Assembly (NCBI GenBank): GCA_028752905.1
Contig: JAQNBH010000011.1
Coordinates: 26,528,833-26,592,832 of the forward strand
Reading direction: 5' to 3'
Length of the DNA: 64,000 bases
From: Cladorhizidae sp. MBARI D1340-BT2
Lineage: Eukaryota > Porifera > Demospongiae > Poecilosclerida > Cladorhizidae
This document shows positions 43,510 to 53,777 of the stretch, piece after piece. How positions within the stretch are numbered: position 1 is the stretch's first letter; every line of letters starts with the position of its first letter. Below the pieces are notes generated by a model that worked only from the letters and a program-made list of their open reading frames with translations, was not told the origin of the DNA and made no database searches. The translations under genes were made by a program, and so were the position numbers.

Positions 43510-44620
43510 CTATTTCTGATTCAGCCAATTATGTCCACATTGCTGTTTGGACTTTAGATATGTTCTATCAGATCGCAAGCTGCTCACAGTTTCAGCTCAG
43601 GCCAAGACGTGCTCGCGCTGCTATAACTGCAAGCTCCGCCTCTCATTAACCTTGGTTGCATTCCGTATGCTCGAAAGAAACGATTGTTTACGCTTAATTA
43701 GCTAACTGCTGTTAAGGAAGGACAGTTGCATTTTTTGGGGGGAGAGTGACCCACATGTATTTTCCCCCTTTTTTCTTCTTGTGTTTACCACTTTATAACT
43801 CCATAGATTCCGTAAACTTCATGGTATGGACTTGATATTAGCTCAAAATATAGGTCTCTCTTTGTGATCTCTGTTGATACTAAAAAAAATTTACAAGTAT
43901 AACTATAGCCAAGTTACCCGAGTTACGAGTGGAGGGAACCTCAAAAACCTGAATGCCCGCATAAATATCTCCAGATTCACATTAATTAATTAATTTATTA
44001 TTATTATTATTCTTTATATTTTTGGGTTATTTATTTATTTAATTGTTACTATTAGTTTATTATTTAAAATAAAAAATTCTCTTTTTTCTTTCCACATCTG
44101 GTTAACGTGCTAGACGCGCGTGCCAAATTGTGATTTTGTAGTATGTGGTGGATTGCTAGCTACCGGTATATAGCAGGCTCATACGAGTCTTAGCATCTCA
44201 ATGAAGGCTAGAGCATATAGTCGAAACATCGAGAGAATACAATTTCAAGTTGATTATGAGAAGATTATTGTAGATTATTGTAAACATGAATTTTCCAGAT
44301 TTATAGTACTTTGTGTATGTAGATATTGACCACATTTCCTTAGCTGGCTCTGTATTCAGAGACACATGGAGAGATTTTATAATAACACGGTAGCCAGTCA
44401 TGTTCAGAACAGGGAGACATTCATGACAAGAAGTTTAAAAAAATGCAAGACAAGTATATGTGATACGATCTGAGAAAAGAGCCCACTTCAGCCCCCCAAA
44501 AAAATCTGTATTATTGTCATGAGGTTAAAGGTCAAGGATAGCTAAGTAGAATGGTAATAGAATTGTGCCTTGATCTAATGCTATTCCAAAGTTATACACA
44601 GTTTTGCTTCCATTCTTCAC
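43510..44620. other. AT-rich non-coding spacer
   Basis: No gene is recognised here. Open frames such as 44,198-44,401 on the minus strand show no familiar motif and look like chance. The interval has homopolymer runs, for example near 43,735, 43,885 and 44,500, and an AT microsatellite. If it is ordinary intergenic DNA, it links the Merlin relic to the promoter-like region downstream. Confidence 0.7.
43981..44046. repeat. AT-rich microsatellite (ATTA and TTAT runs)
   Basis: A run of TTAATTAATTAATTTATTATT followed by further TTA and TTTA units makes a low-complexity stretch. It is probably slippage-derived and has no predicted function. Confidence 0.85.
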
Positions 44621-44797
44621 TACACGACATACGCGTAACTACGCGTCACGCATTGATGACGTCACGTTTTTAATCATACGACGACCCGTACCGGAAGTAG
44701 TTTTTTTCTTTTGTGATCTAGGCAACGCTAAGCCATGGCGCTACCCTGTTAAATAGCTGGGACAAAGGGAGAAGAACTTCTTGGCATCTTGTGAAAG
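44620..44797 (+). promoter_or_regulatory. Promoter-like region with CRE and ETS sites; possible first exon
   Basis: A perfect cAMP-response-element palindrome TGACGTCA lies at 44,657-44,664. An ETS-type ACCGGAAGT follows at about 44,690-44,698, and AAGCCATGGCG, resembling a YY1 or start-site motif, lies near 44,731. This mixture is typical of TATA-less animal promoters. The following 60 bp contain only a very short ATG frame and end at AAAG|GTATGG, a good splice-donor match at 44,797/44,798. I infer a non-coding first exon of a host gene. There is no transcript evidence, so this is tentative. Confidence 0.35.
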
Positions 44798-45304
44798 GTA
44801 TGGTGTAGTCTTAGTTTATTATTAGCTACACCCTGGCTAGCTACAAGTTAACTGTTTAGAATTTTGTTTATTGTTTCGAGGGCTAGCATCTTCAAGTTAT
44901 AGGCTCACCAATCTATCTTTTTATCGTCGTCTCTATAGGGTCCAACTGAGTTTTTGCACCTTTACTACTTTGTTTAAACTAAATTACACCCTAGCTACAC
45001 GAGTCAGATTTTTTGTTGTTTTGAGAGCTAGTTATAGGGGTCCAAGTGAGTTTCTGCACCTTCACTACTTTATTTTACCTTTGGTTTTGGATTAGTAGCT
45101 AAGCTAAAAGTGTAGTTTGATTGAGTGGCTAGTGCTGACAGCAGTAGATAATCCTGGTTATCTTTGTAATGGTTATAGCAAGGACATAAAAATTAAATTA
45201 GCCAGGATAAAATTAGCAAGGAGAAGGTAGTGAGTAGCTAAGTGAAAGAATGCTGACGTCATGGTTCTGGGCATGACCTGCTGTTGTGTCCTACTTTCTT
45301 GCAG
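44798..45304 (+). other. Possible 507-bp spliceosomal intron
   Basis: The interval begins with GTATGG after AAAG and ends with the pyrimidine-rich TCCTACTTTCTTGCAG. It contains stops in all frames, a direct repeat and a second CRE-like TGACGTCA at 45,254-45,261. After the acceptor, an open frame runs from 45,305 for about 19 codons, with HVRTLFVGG, before it reaches the proposed LTR at 45,363. The coding nature of that short stretch is unproven. Confidence 0.35.
44938..45076 (+). repeat. 100-bp-spaced imperfect direct repeat
   Basis: The stretch beginning GGGTCCAACTGAG at 44,938 recurs at 45,038 as GGGTCCAAGTGAG. The following 26 bp are also conserved with about four changes, ending in ACTACTTT. 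A looser similarity extends upstream (TTACACCC, GTTTTG, AGTTATAGG). This is an old local duplication with no coding signal. Confidence 0.75.
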
Positions 45305-45362
45305 GTCGTGCACGTGCGGACCCTTTTTGTCGGTGGTGCTGATGTGGTCGAGTTCTCCACAT

Positions 45363-45802
45363 TGTCGGAAATGGCATTCCCTGCCAGACAAGTGAGAGAG
45401 GAAGTAGTACAAGTTAATGAATTACTACTACAAACCATGCCATATATGGACCGGAGTATATTTAACTCACCGGGTAAAGTTATTTATAACTGACCAATAC
45501 TAAAACCACAGACCGGAAGAGAGAGCGCTAGAGAGAGCTAGAGAGAGCTAGGAGAGTAGCTTGAATTTGTTAGTTGTTGGACACTGAGTTTGTAAATGTT
45601 GTGATGAGATTCTTTTTGGCAGTATTGTTATATGCACTAAGAAGTGTTTATTAATCTCAAGTGGTCATTTGGGCTTGTAAGGGGAAAGCACTTGCTGGTT
45701 CACCTGAGTGAGAGGTGAATCAGAAGTGTCAGTAACTATAAGTCGGCGCGGATCTGTTTGGAGAGACTAAGTGTGACACTCTCAAGGAAAGCATTTCTGA
45801 CA
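45363..45802 (+). repeat. 5' LTR, 440 bp
   Basis: The proposed ends are TGTCGGAAATGG and GCATTTCTGACA. Reverse-complementing the right end gives TGTCAGAAATGC, a 10-of-12 match to the left end, and the outermost bases are the canonical TG...CA. The primer binding site begins 2 bp after the right end, the expected spacing. Inside are TATATTTAA at 45,457-45,465, a candidate TATA box, and a 10-bp GAGAGAGCTA repeat, about three copies, at 45,519-45,560. No second LTR is in the window, so LTR identity and the target-site duplication cannot be checked. Confidence 0.75.
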
Positions 45803-45804
45803 TT

Positions 45805-45822
45805 TGGTGGCAGTGGTGGGAT
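45805..45822 (+). other. Primer binding site, tRNA-Leu-like
   Basis: TGGTGGCAGTGGTGGGAT starts with the TGG that pairs with the CCA end of a tRNA. The rest matches the acceptor and T-arm of an animal tRNA-Leu whose 3' end I recall as ATCCCACCGCTGCCA, with one mismatch or wobble. Reverse transcription of the minus strand would start here. The tRNA identity is from memory and needs comparison with the host tRNA set. Confidence 0.7.
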
Positions 45823-45969
45823 CCAAAGGAATTGGATCACGGACCAAGGCATCAGCTACAACAGAGTAACTGGTTGGTTTAATTTTTTTTAATTATAATA
45901 ATAATAATTCTTTTTTTTTTTGCTAGCGGGAGCACGGTTGGGCGTAAGCTAAGCAACCTGAAAACCCTC

Positions 45970-45985
45970 TCCTAACTAGTTAGGA
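45970..45985. other. 16-bp perfect palindrome in the retroelement leader
   Basis: TCCTAACTAGTTAGGA is a perfect dyad located between the primer binding site and the gag start. In the genomic RNA it could form a self-complementary stem or a dimer contact. Retroviral leaders often carry such palindromes for genome dimerisation. That role here is inference only. Confidence 0.5.
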
Positions 45986-46027
45986 AATTCACATTATAAT
46001 TTTTGTGTGGAGGAATTGAGTTGGGAG

Positions 46028-46783
46028 ATGTCGGAGGACCGAGACCGAGCTCGCCCAGTACGTCGCCTCCGCAGTGATATACCGGAGCTGGAGACAGGGG
46101 CTCAACCACACGATCCAATGGCCCAATTCCTGCGATATATGCAGCAGACGGAGGAGGCTAGAGATGCCAGAGAGCTGAGGCAAGCACAGGCATGGGAGGA
46201 GAGACTAACCCGGATGGCAAATAACCTCCATCCACCACAACCGGCAATTCCAGCAGCTCTCCCACCCCGTCTACCCCGGCTCGCCCTCAATAAGTACCAA
46301 GAAGGAGTGGATGACATGGGGGCATTTATAGAGACCTTTGAGGTGACAGCTGCAGTGGCTGGCTGGCCCAGAGCACAGTGGAGTGTGTATCTCCGGGGCT
46401 CTCTCTCTGGACAGGGACTGACTGCGGTGTCAACACTCAGCGCTCAGGACCAGAATGATTATGGAGAAGTGAGGAGGGTGTTGTTAAGTACCTATAGTAT
46501 ATCCATAGAGACCTATCGTAGGCAAGTGTTTGAGACACCTTTCGACAGTGATAAACCGGATAAGTGGTTCCGATCACACCGGCAATCATTGAGGAAGTGG
46601 GTGGAGGCATCTGGGATGCTTGTGCTTGACCTCATAGCCCAGGAGTTAGCATTACAACGGTTGCCAAGGTGGTTGCAGCAGCCGATGTGCAACCTAGATA
46701 TACCCACATATGAGGGATTGAACATAGCTGTGGTTATGCATTTAACGGGAGGTGGAATTCCAAAAACGACCCTTACCCAATAG
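46028..46783 (+). pseudogene. gag: Gag-like capsid protein, C-terminally frameshifted
   Basis: Gag proteins assemble the particle and package the element RNA in the cytoplasm. I chose the ATG at 46,028; the open frame extends to 46,007 but without an ATG. The N-terminal third is charged (many Arg and Glu), followed by a proline-rich segment and then a SCAN-related capsid region. Its recognisable pattern includes LNKYQEGVDDMGAFIETFE, GWPRAQWSVYLRGSLSGQ, DYGEVRRVLLSTY and WFRSHRQSLRKWV. This is the common gag module of Ty3/gypsy elements of the Gmr1 and related groups. Near 46,750 the true frame shifts by one base, so the TAG at 46,781 lies in the wrong frame. The nucleocapsid part continues in the other frame. 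Confidence 0.82.
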
Positions 46784-46975
46784 GGAGAGAGAAAATGTAC
46801 AACAACCCTTACCCACTCACACCACACCCAACCGTCAGAGGGACCCTGACCCTAGACGTTTACCACTGGGGGATAAACGGACCACCCCCACAACCACGAC
46901 AACCACACACCCCAGAGACTCAAGTAGGATTGAGTGCTTCCGGTGTGGGCAGATTGGGCACTTCCGTCGAACTGT
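46752..46975 (+). pseudogene. Nucleocapsid segment with CCHC zinc knuckle, frameshifted
   Basis: This continues gag in a second frame: a proline-, threonine- and arginine-rich linker, then CFRCGQIGHFRR, the first three ligands of a C-X2-C-X4-H-X4-C knuckle that binds nucleic acid. The fourth ligand looks replaced by Val in this frame. However, TGT at 46,973-46,975 in the next frame supplies a Cys at the right distance. The knuckle is therefore complete apart from a one-base deletion near 46,969. Confidence 0.8.
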
Positions 46976-47560
46976 AAAGTCAAGATCGAGGGGGATGCCC
47001 GGTGTTGTTCGACCTTCCCGCAAGAAGGAAAGCGAGGGAACAACTGGACCAAGGAGGTCACAGTGAATGGACAGGAGAGGATAGCCCTACTGGATACGGG
47101 CTGTAGTCCATGGTGCACCCGCGTTGTGTGCAAGAAAAGGATAAGCTGGGGTGGACGATCTCGTACGCCACCACCAGTCACACCAAGCAGGACTTCCCGG
47201 TGGCTAGGATAGAGCTGACTGTGGACGGGAGAAAGACCGAAATGGCTGTTGGAGTTTCTCAGGGCTTGAATGTGGACATGTTGTTGGGACAGGACATCCC
47301 CCGTTTTCGAAGACTGTTGAAGGAGGTCTTTACGGAAGAAATGACCGGAGGCGAGCCAACCGAAACAGCCCTGGCCATGACGCGAGCGAGCCAGAAGAAA
47401 GAGGAGACCGAACAAAGAAGGCTGTCAGCACTTCAGGAGGAGGAAGGGGCTGAAGTCACGGGTCTCCAATCGTACCAAACATTGGGTGAAATATATGTAT
47501 TTGAGGATGACATGTTTGTAACCCCTACCCAGGAACCGACAGTGACCGTTGTCCTGATGA
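46976..47560 (+). pseudogene. Aspartic protease, frameshifted just after the active site
   Basis: Retroelement proteases cut the Gag-Pol polyprotein as dimers. IALLDTGCS places the catalytic Asp codon at 47,093-47,095. Right after it the frame changes near 47,105, and the new frame continues with the typical VHPRCVQ, FPVARIELTVDGR and DMLLGQDIPRF flap and C-terminal signature. It then passes into an acidic, glutamate-rich linker (about 47,320-47,560) with no known fold. In most Ty3/gypsy elements reverse transcriptase would follow here; instead the integrase zinc domain follows. Confidence 0.82.
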
Positions 47561-48790
47561 TGACGAGAAAACCCTGGAGCAGATTTCTCCATCCCAGTTG
47601 CGTACTCTCCAGTTGGTGGACCAGACTCTCATAGACTGGCGCCACCAGGCTGACGTGGACGGGGGAGACTTCTGCTGGAACAAAGGTCTTTTACACAAAA
47701 AACCGGAAAAGGGTGAGGAAAAACCTCTGGTGGTTGTACCCCAGACATGCAGGAGTGAGGTACTACGGACAGCACACTGTTCACCGACAGCGGGTCACTT
47801 TGGTGAGGCACGGACTCTGGACCTTTTGAGGAGGAGGGTCACGTGGCCGAGGATGGCGACTGATGTAAAGGAGGCCTGCCGATCGTGACCGGTTTGTCAG
47901 CTGGCGGCACCAGCATCTCTACCAACAGCACCGTTGAGACCATTACCTCTCATCCAGACGCCATTCAGACGAATAGCCATGGACATATTCGGACCCCTCA
48001 AGAGGACAAGGTCAGGGAATAGGTGGGTACTTGTTATTGCCGACTATGCGACAAAGTGGCCTGAAGCCTAAATGTTACATCTATGGAAGTTGTACAATGT
48101 TTAATCGAGGTGACGTCACGACTAGGTGTCCCTGAGGAAGTATTGACGGACAATGGGGCTAATTTTGTCTCCAAGATGATGAAGGAGTTCTGCACGAAGA
48201 CCGGAATCAAACAGATACGGACCTCCCCATACCATCCCCAGACTGACGGGATGGTCGAACGCTTCAATGCTACAATGAAGCGCCTCTTGCGGAAACTCAC
48301 GCAAAAAGGCTCGAGTGAGTGGGACGAGTGCCTCCCCTTTGTGCTGTGGGCGTATCGAGGCACCGTGCACAAGTCGACCAGGTTCTCACCCTACGAGCTT
48401 TTGTTCGGACGCAAGATGAGGACTACCCTGAACGTCTTGATCGATCAGTGGACCCAGGAAGAAATGGAGGAAGGTATGGAGTCAACCGAATACCTAAAGC
48501 AGTTACGAGAATGCATGGCTGTCGTACGGGAGTTCGCCAGTTGCATGGAAGGACTTAGTAAAGAGTCGTACAAACGTCAACATGACAAGAAGGCGAAACC
48601 TAGGGAGGTTGACGAGGGAGACTACGTCCTAGTCTTTCAACCGAAATATTTCAACTAGATCCACAATGAGTGGAGGGGGCCTGTAAACATTACGAAGAAG
48701 ATATCCTCAGTAACTTATGAGGTGGATATGGGCCATGGCAGGAAGCCGCTGCGACGCTTCCATGTGAACAGCATGAAACGCTGGAACTCT
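47561..48790 (+). pseudogene. Integrase (HHCC, D-D-35-E core, GPY/F-like tail), broken
   Basis: Integrase inserts the cDNA copy into the nuclear genome. The HHCC zinc domain has His codons at 47,775 and 47,796 and Cys at 47,895. The first Cys of the C-X2-C pair is replaced by TGA at 47,886-47,888, a one-base change from TGC or TGT. The core has catalytic Asp at 47,982 (AMDIFGPL), Asp at 48,149 (LTDNGANF) and Glu at 48,257 (VERFNATMKR). Thirty-five residues separate the last two, as the family requires. A TAA at 48,069 and a one-base shift before 48,083 break the core. After a TAG at 48,656 the same frame continues with EWRGPVNITKKI and RRFHVNSMKRW, a GPY/F-type C-terminal module. Confidence 0.88.
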
Positions 48791-49356
48791 CCCACTGGAG
48801 CAGTACTCTTCGCACACGAAGATGCTGATGGCCAGGTGGAGGAAGAACAGACAACTGAGGAAGACAACCTGAAAGAAAAACAGAGAGAACAACTAGAGCA
48901 GTTGAAACGGGAGTATGCAGATGTCATCAGTGACATACCCGGGAAGACAACATGGGCAGAACATATTATCGAAACAGAGGGAGCCAGTCCAATCAAATTG
49001 CTGCCCTACAGACTACCTCATACCTCACATGAGTTCCTGAGAACCGAGATAAAGGAGCTTATGTGGAGAGGCATCATTCGACCGTCCCGGAACTCCTGGG
49101 CCGCCCCAGTGGTTCTGGTGCCGAAGAAGGACGGGGGTCAACGACTATGCGTGGACTATCGCAAACTGAACCTAATCACGAGGGCCGACCCTTACCCTCT
49201 CCCTAGGATCGAGGCGCAGGCCAAGTTCATCACTGCCCTAGACCTCACAAAGGGCTACTGGCAGGTGCCAGTAGCAAAAGAAAGTATCGCAAAGACAGCC
49301 TTTGTAACCCAATGGGGGAAGTTTGAGTTCTTGAACATGCCTTTTGGGTTGGTGGC
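48791..49356 (+). pseudogene. Reverse transcriptase, N-terminal half, cut by satellite
   Basis: It follows integrase in the same frame after a charged, coiled-coil-like linker rich in Glu and Lys. Recognisable Ty3/gypsy reverse transcriptase blocks are KLLPYRLP, GIIRPSRNSWAAPVVLVPKKDGG, RLCVDYRKLN, ITALDLTKGYWQVP (first catalytic Asp codon 49,241-49,243), KTAFVTQWGKFEF and MPFGL. About ten residues between PRIEAQ and AKFI appear deleted. The YxDD motif that should follow MPFGL, the thumb and RNase H are absent: two or three codons after MPFGL the sequence is satellite. The junction may share a few bases (TACA). Confidence 0.9.
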
Positions 49357-52300
49357 TACACAGGCAGCTGATACAATCTAGGCAATTGATGCAATCTAGG
49401 TATACCCAGGCAGCTGATACAACCTAGGTATACTCAGACAGTTGATGCAACCTAGGTGTAAAGAGACAGTTGATTCAACCTAGGTATAGCCAGGTAGTTG
49501 ATGCATCCTAGGTTTACCCGGGCAGTTGATGCAACCTAGGTATAGCCAGGCAGTTGATGCAACCTAAATATAGCCAGGCAGTGAAACAACCTAGGCTATA
49601 CACAGGCAGTTGATGCAACCTCGGTATAGCCAGGCAGTTAATGCAACCTAGGTATACTCAGGCAGTTGATGCAATCTAGGTAAAACCAGGCAGTTGATGC
49701 ATTCTAGGGATACCCAGGCAGTTGATGAAACTAGGTATACCTATGCAGCTGATGTAATTTAGGTATACCCAAGCAGTTGATGCAACCTAGGTATATCCAG
49801 GCATTTGATGCAACCTAGGTATACCCTGGCAGTTGATACAACCTAGGTATACCCAGGCAGTTGTTGCAAACTAGGTATAGCCAGGCAGTTTATGCAACCT
49901 AGGTGTACCCAGGCAGTTGATGCAAACTATGTATAGTCAGGCACTTGATGCAACCTAAGTATAGCCAGGCAGTGATGCAACTTAGGTACACCCAGGCAGT
50001 TGATGAAACCTAGGATACCCAGGCAGTTGAATCAACCTAGGTATACACAGGCAGTTGAAGCAACCTAGGTATACCCAGGCAGTTGATGCAACCTACGTAT
50101 ACCCAGGCAGCTGATTCAACCTAGGTATACCCTTGCAGTTGATGCAACCTAGGTATACCCAGGCAGCTGATACAATCTAGGTATACCCAGGCAGTTGATG
50201 CAACCTAGGTAAACCTAGGAAGCTGAATCATCAACCTAGGTATACCCAGGCAGTTGATGCAACTTATGTATGCCCAGGCAGCTGATACAATCTAGGTATA
50301 CCCAGGCAGTTGATGCAACCTAGGTATACACAGGCAGCTGATACAATCTAGGTATACCCAGGCAATTGATGCAATCTAGGTATACCCAGGCAGCTGATAC
50401 AACCTAGGTATACCCAGGCAGATGATACAACCTAGGTATACCAAGGCAGCTGATTCAATCTAGGTATACCCAGGCAGTTGATGCAACTTAGATATACTCA
50501 GGCAGTTGGTGCAACCTAGGTATACCCAGACAGTTGATGCAACCAAGGTATATACAGGCAGTTGATCCAACCTGGGTATATCCAGTCAGTTGATGCAACC
50601 TAGGTATACCCACGCAGCTGATGCAACCTAGATATAGCCAAGCAGTTGATACAACCTATGTATACCAGGCAGTTGATGCAACCTAGGTATATGCAGGTAG
50701 ATGATGCAATTAGGTATACCCAAGCAGTGGATGCAACCTAGGTATACCCAGACAGCTGATGCAACATAGGTATACCCAGGCAGTTGATGCAACCTAGGTA
50801 TACCCAGGCAGCTGATGTAACCTAAGAATACACAGGCAATAGATGCAACCGAGGTATAGCCAGGCATCTGATGCATACTAGGTATACTCAGGCAATTGAT
50901 GCAACCTAGTTATACCCAGGCAGCTGATGCAACCTAAGTATACCTAGGAAGCTGATACAACCTAGATATACTCAGACAGTTGATGCAACCTAGGTATACC
51001 CAGGCAGCTGATACAATCTAGGTATACCCAGGCAATTGATGGAATCTAGGTATACCCAGGCAGCTGATACCACCTAGGTAGCTGATACAACCTAGGTATA
51101 TCCAGGCAGATAATACAATCTAGGTATACCCAGGCAATCCCTGGCAGTTGATTCAACCTAGGTATACCCAGGCAGATGATGCAACCTAGGTATACACAGG
51201 CAATTGATGCAACCTACGTATACCCAGGCAGCTGATGCAACCTAGGTATACCCATGCAGTTGATGCAACCTAGGTATACCCAAGCAGCTGATACAATCTA
51301 GGTATACCCATGCAGCTGATGCAACCTAGGTATAGCCAGGCAGTTGATACAACCTAGGTATACCAGGCAGTTGATGCAACCTAGATATACTCAGGCAGTT
51401 GATGCAACCTAGGTATAGCCAGTCAATTGATGCAAACTAGGTATACCCAGGCGTTTGATGCAAGCAAGGTATACACAGGCAATTGATGCAACCTAGGTAT
51501 ACCCACGTAGATGATGCAATTAGGCATACCCAAGCAGTGGATGCAACCTAGGTATTCCCAGACAGATGATGCAACATAGGTATACCCAGGCAGTTGATGC
51601 AACCTAGGTATACCCAGGCAGCTGATGTAACCTAAGTATACACAGGCAATGGATGCAACCTAGGTATAGCCAGGCAATTGATAGAACCTAGGTATACCCA
51701 GGCAGTTGATGCAACCTAGATATACCCAGACAGCTGATGCAACATAGGTATACCCAGGCAGTTGATGCAACCTAGGTTTACCCAGGCAGCTGATGTATCC
51801 TAAGAATACACAGGCCATGGATGCAACCGAGTTATAGCCAGGCATTTGATGCATACTAGGTATACTCAGGCAATTGATGTAACCTAGGTATACCCAGGCA
51901 GCTGATGCAACCTAAGTATACCCAGGAAGCTGATACAACCTAGGTATACTCAGACAGTTGATGCAACCTAGGTATACCCAGGCAGCTGATACAATCAAGG
52001 TATACCCAGGCAATTGATGGAACCTAGGTATACCCAGGCAGCTGATACAACCTAGGTATACCCAGGCAGTTAATGCAAACTAGGTATACCAAGGCAGCTG
52101 ATACAATCTAGGTATACCCAGGCAATTGATGCAATCTAGTTATACCCAGGCGACTGATGCAACCTAGATATAATCAGGCAGTCGATGCAACCTATGTATA
52201 ACCAGACAGTTGATGCAACCAAGGTATACCCAGGCTGTTGATGCAACCTAGGTATACCCAGGCAGGTGATGCAACCTAGGTATACCCAGACAGCTGATGC

Positions 52301-53777
52301 AACATAGGTATACCCAGGCAGTTGATGCAACCTAGGTATACCCAGGCAGCTGATGTAACCTAACAATATACAGGCAATGGATGCAACCTAGGTATAGCCA
52401 GGCAGCTGATGCATACTAGTATACTCAGGCAATTGATGCAACCTAGGTATACCCTGGCAGCTGATGCAACCTAAGTATACCCAGGAAGCTGATACAACCT
52501 AGGTATATTCAGACAGTTGATGCAACCTAGGTATACCCAAGCAGTTGATGCAATCTAGGTATATCTAGGCAGTTGATGCAACATAGGTATACCCAGGCAG
52601 TTGATGCAACCTAGGTATACCCACCCAGGCAGCTGATGTAAACTAAGAATACACAGGCAATGGATGCAACCGAGGTATAGCCAGGCATCTGATACATACT
52701 AGGTAAACTCAGGCAATTGATGCAACCTAGGTATACCCAGGCAGCTGATGCAACCTAGGTATACCTAGGAAGCTGATACAACCTAGGTATACTCAGACAG
52801 CTGATGCAACCTAGGTATACCCAGGCAGCTGATACAATCAAGGTATACCCAGGCAATTGATGGAACCTAGGTATATCCAGGCATCTGATACAACCTAGGT
52901 ATACCCAGGCAGTTAATGCAACCTAGGTATACCAAGGCATCTGATACAATCTAGGTATACCCACGCAGTTGAATCAACCTAAGTATACACAGGCAGTTGA
53001 AGCAACCTAGGTATACCCAGGCAGTTGATGCAACCTACGTATACCCAGGCAGCTGATGCAACCTAGGTATACCCATGCAGTTGATGCAACCTAGGTATAC
53101 CCAGGCATCTGATACAATCTAGGTATACCCAGGCAGTTGATGCAACCTAGGTATACCCAGGTAGCTGATTCAACCTAGGTATACCCAGGCAGTTGATGCA
53201 ACGTATGTATGCCCAGGCAGCTGATACTATCTAGGTATACCCAGGCAGTTGTTGCAAACTAGGTATACACAGGCACTGATACAATCTAGGTATACCCAGG
53301 AAATTGATGCAATCTAGGTATACCCAGGCAGCTGATACAACCTAGGTATACCCAGGCAGATGATACAACCCAGGCAATCCCAGGTATACCCATGCAGTTG
53401 ATGCAACCTAGGTATATCCAGGCAGCTGATACAATCTAGGTATACCCAGGCAGTTGATGCAACCTAGGTATACCCAGGTAGCTGATTAAACCTAGGTATA
53501 CCCAGGTAGTTGATGCAACCTAGGTATACCCAGACAGCTGATGCAACATAGGTATAACCAGGCAGTTGATGCAACCTAGGTATACCCTGGTAGCTGATGT
53601 AACCTAAGTATACACAGGCAATGGATGCAACCTAGGTATAGCCAGGCATCTGATGCATACTAGGTATACTCAGGCAATTGATGCAACCTAGGTATACCCA
53701 GGCAGGTGATGCAACCTAACTATACCCAGGAAGCTGATACAACCTACAGACAGTTGATGCAACCTAGGTATACCCAG

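Larger units (their letters stand above)
45363..49356 (+). mobile_element. Truncated Ty3/gypsy-type LTR retroelement, Gmr1-like domain order
   Basis: This is a 5' portion of an LTR retrotransposon. In order it has a 5' LTR, primer binding site, leader, gag, CCHC knuckle, aspartic protease, integrase and the N-terminal half of reverse transcriptase. In typical Ty3/gypsy elements the integrase comes last; here it precedes reverse transcriptase. From known families, this order among gypsy-type sequences is that of Gmr1 and its relatives. From integrase core to reverse transcriptase the frame is continuous, with one stop, so the order is not produced by joining two fragments. Frameshifts occur near 46,750, 46,969, 47,105, 47,560-47,600 and 48,070. 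In-frame stops are at 47,886, 48,069 and 48,656. The rest of reverse transcriptase, RNase H and the 3' LTR are missing, because reversed satellite starts at 49,357. Confidence 0.88.

Noticed and set aside
45284..45493. Open frame of about 69 codons with HVRTLFVGG, reminiscent of the first strand of an RNA-recognition motif.
   Set aside because: The match is too short. Most of the frame lies inside the proposed LTR, and no further RNA-recognition motif residues follow.
45727..45802. TGTCAGTAAC at 45,727 as an alternative LTR start.
   Set aside because: It would give an LTR of only 76 bp and a poorer inverted end match than the TGTCGGAAATGG start at 45,363.
46852..47415. Minus-strand open frame of 187 codons across the retroelement.
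   Set aside because: It overlaps the nucleocapsid and protease regions, which have definite motifs on the plus strand. The minus-strand translation shows no recognisable domain and reflects base composition.
48722..49356. Reverse transcriptase fragment as a separate second retroelement placed next to an integrase fragment.
   Set aside because: The integrase C-terminal module and the reverse transcriptase linker are in one uninterrupted frame after the single TAG at 48,656, with no LTR, primer site or junction between them.
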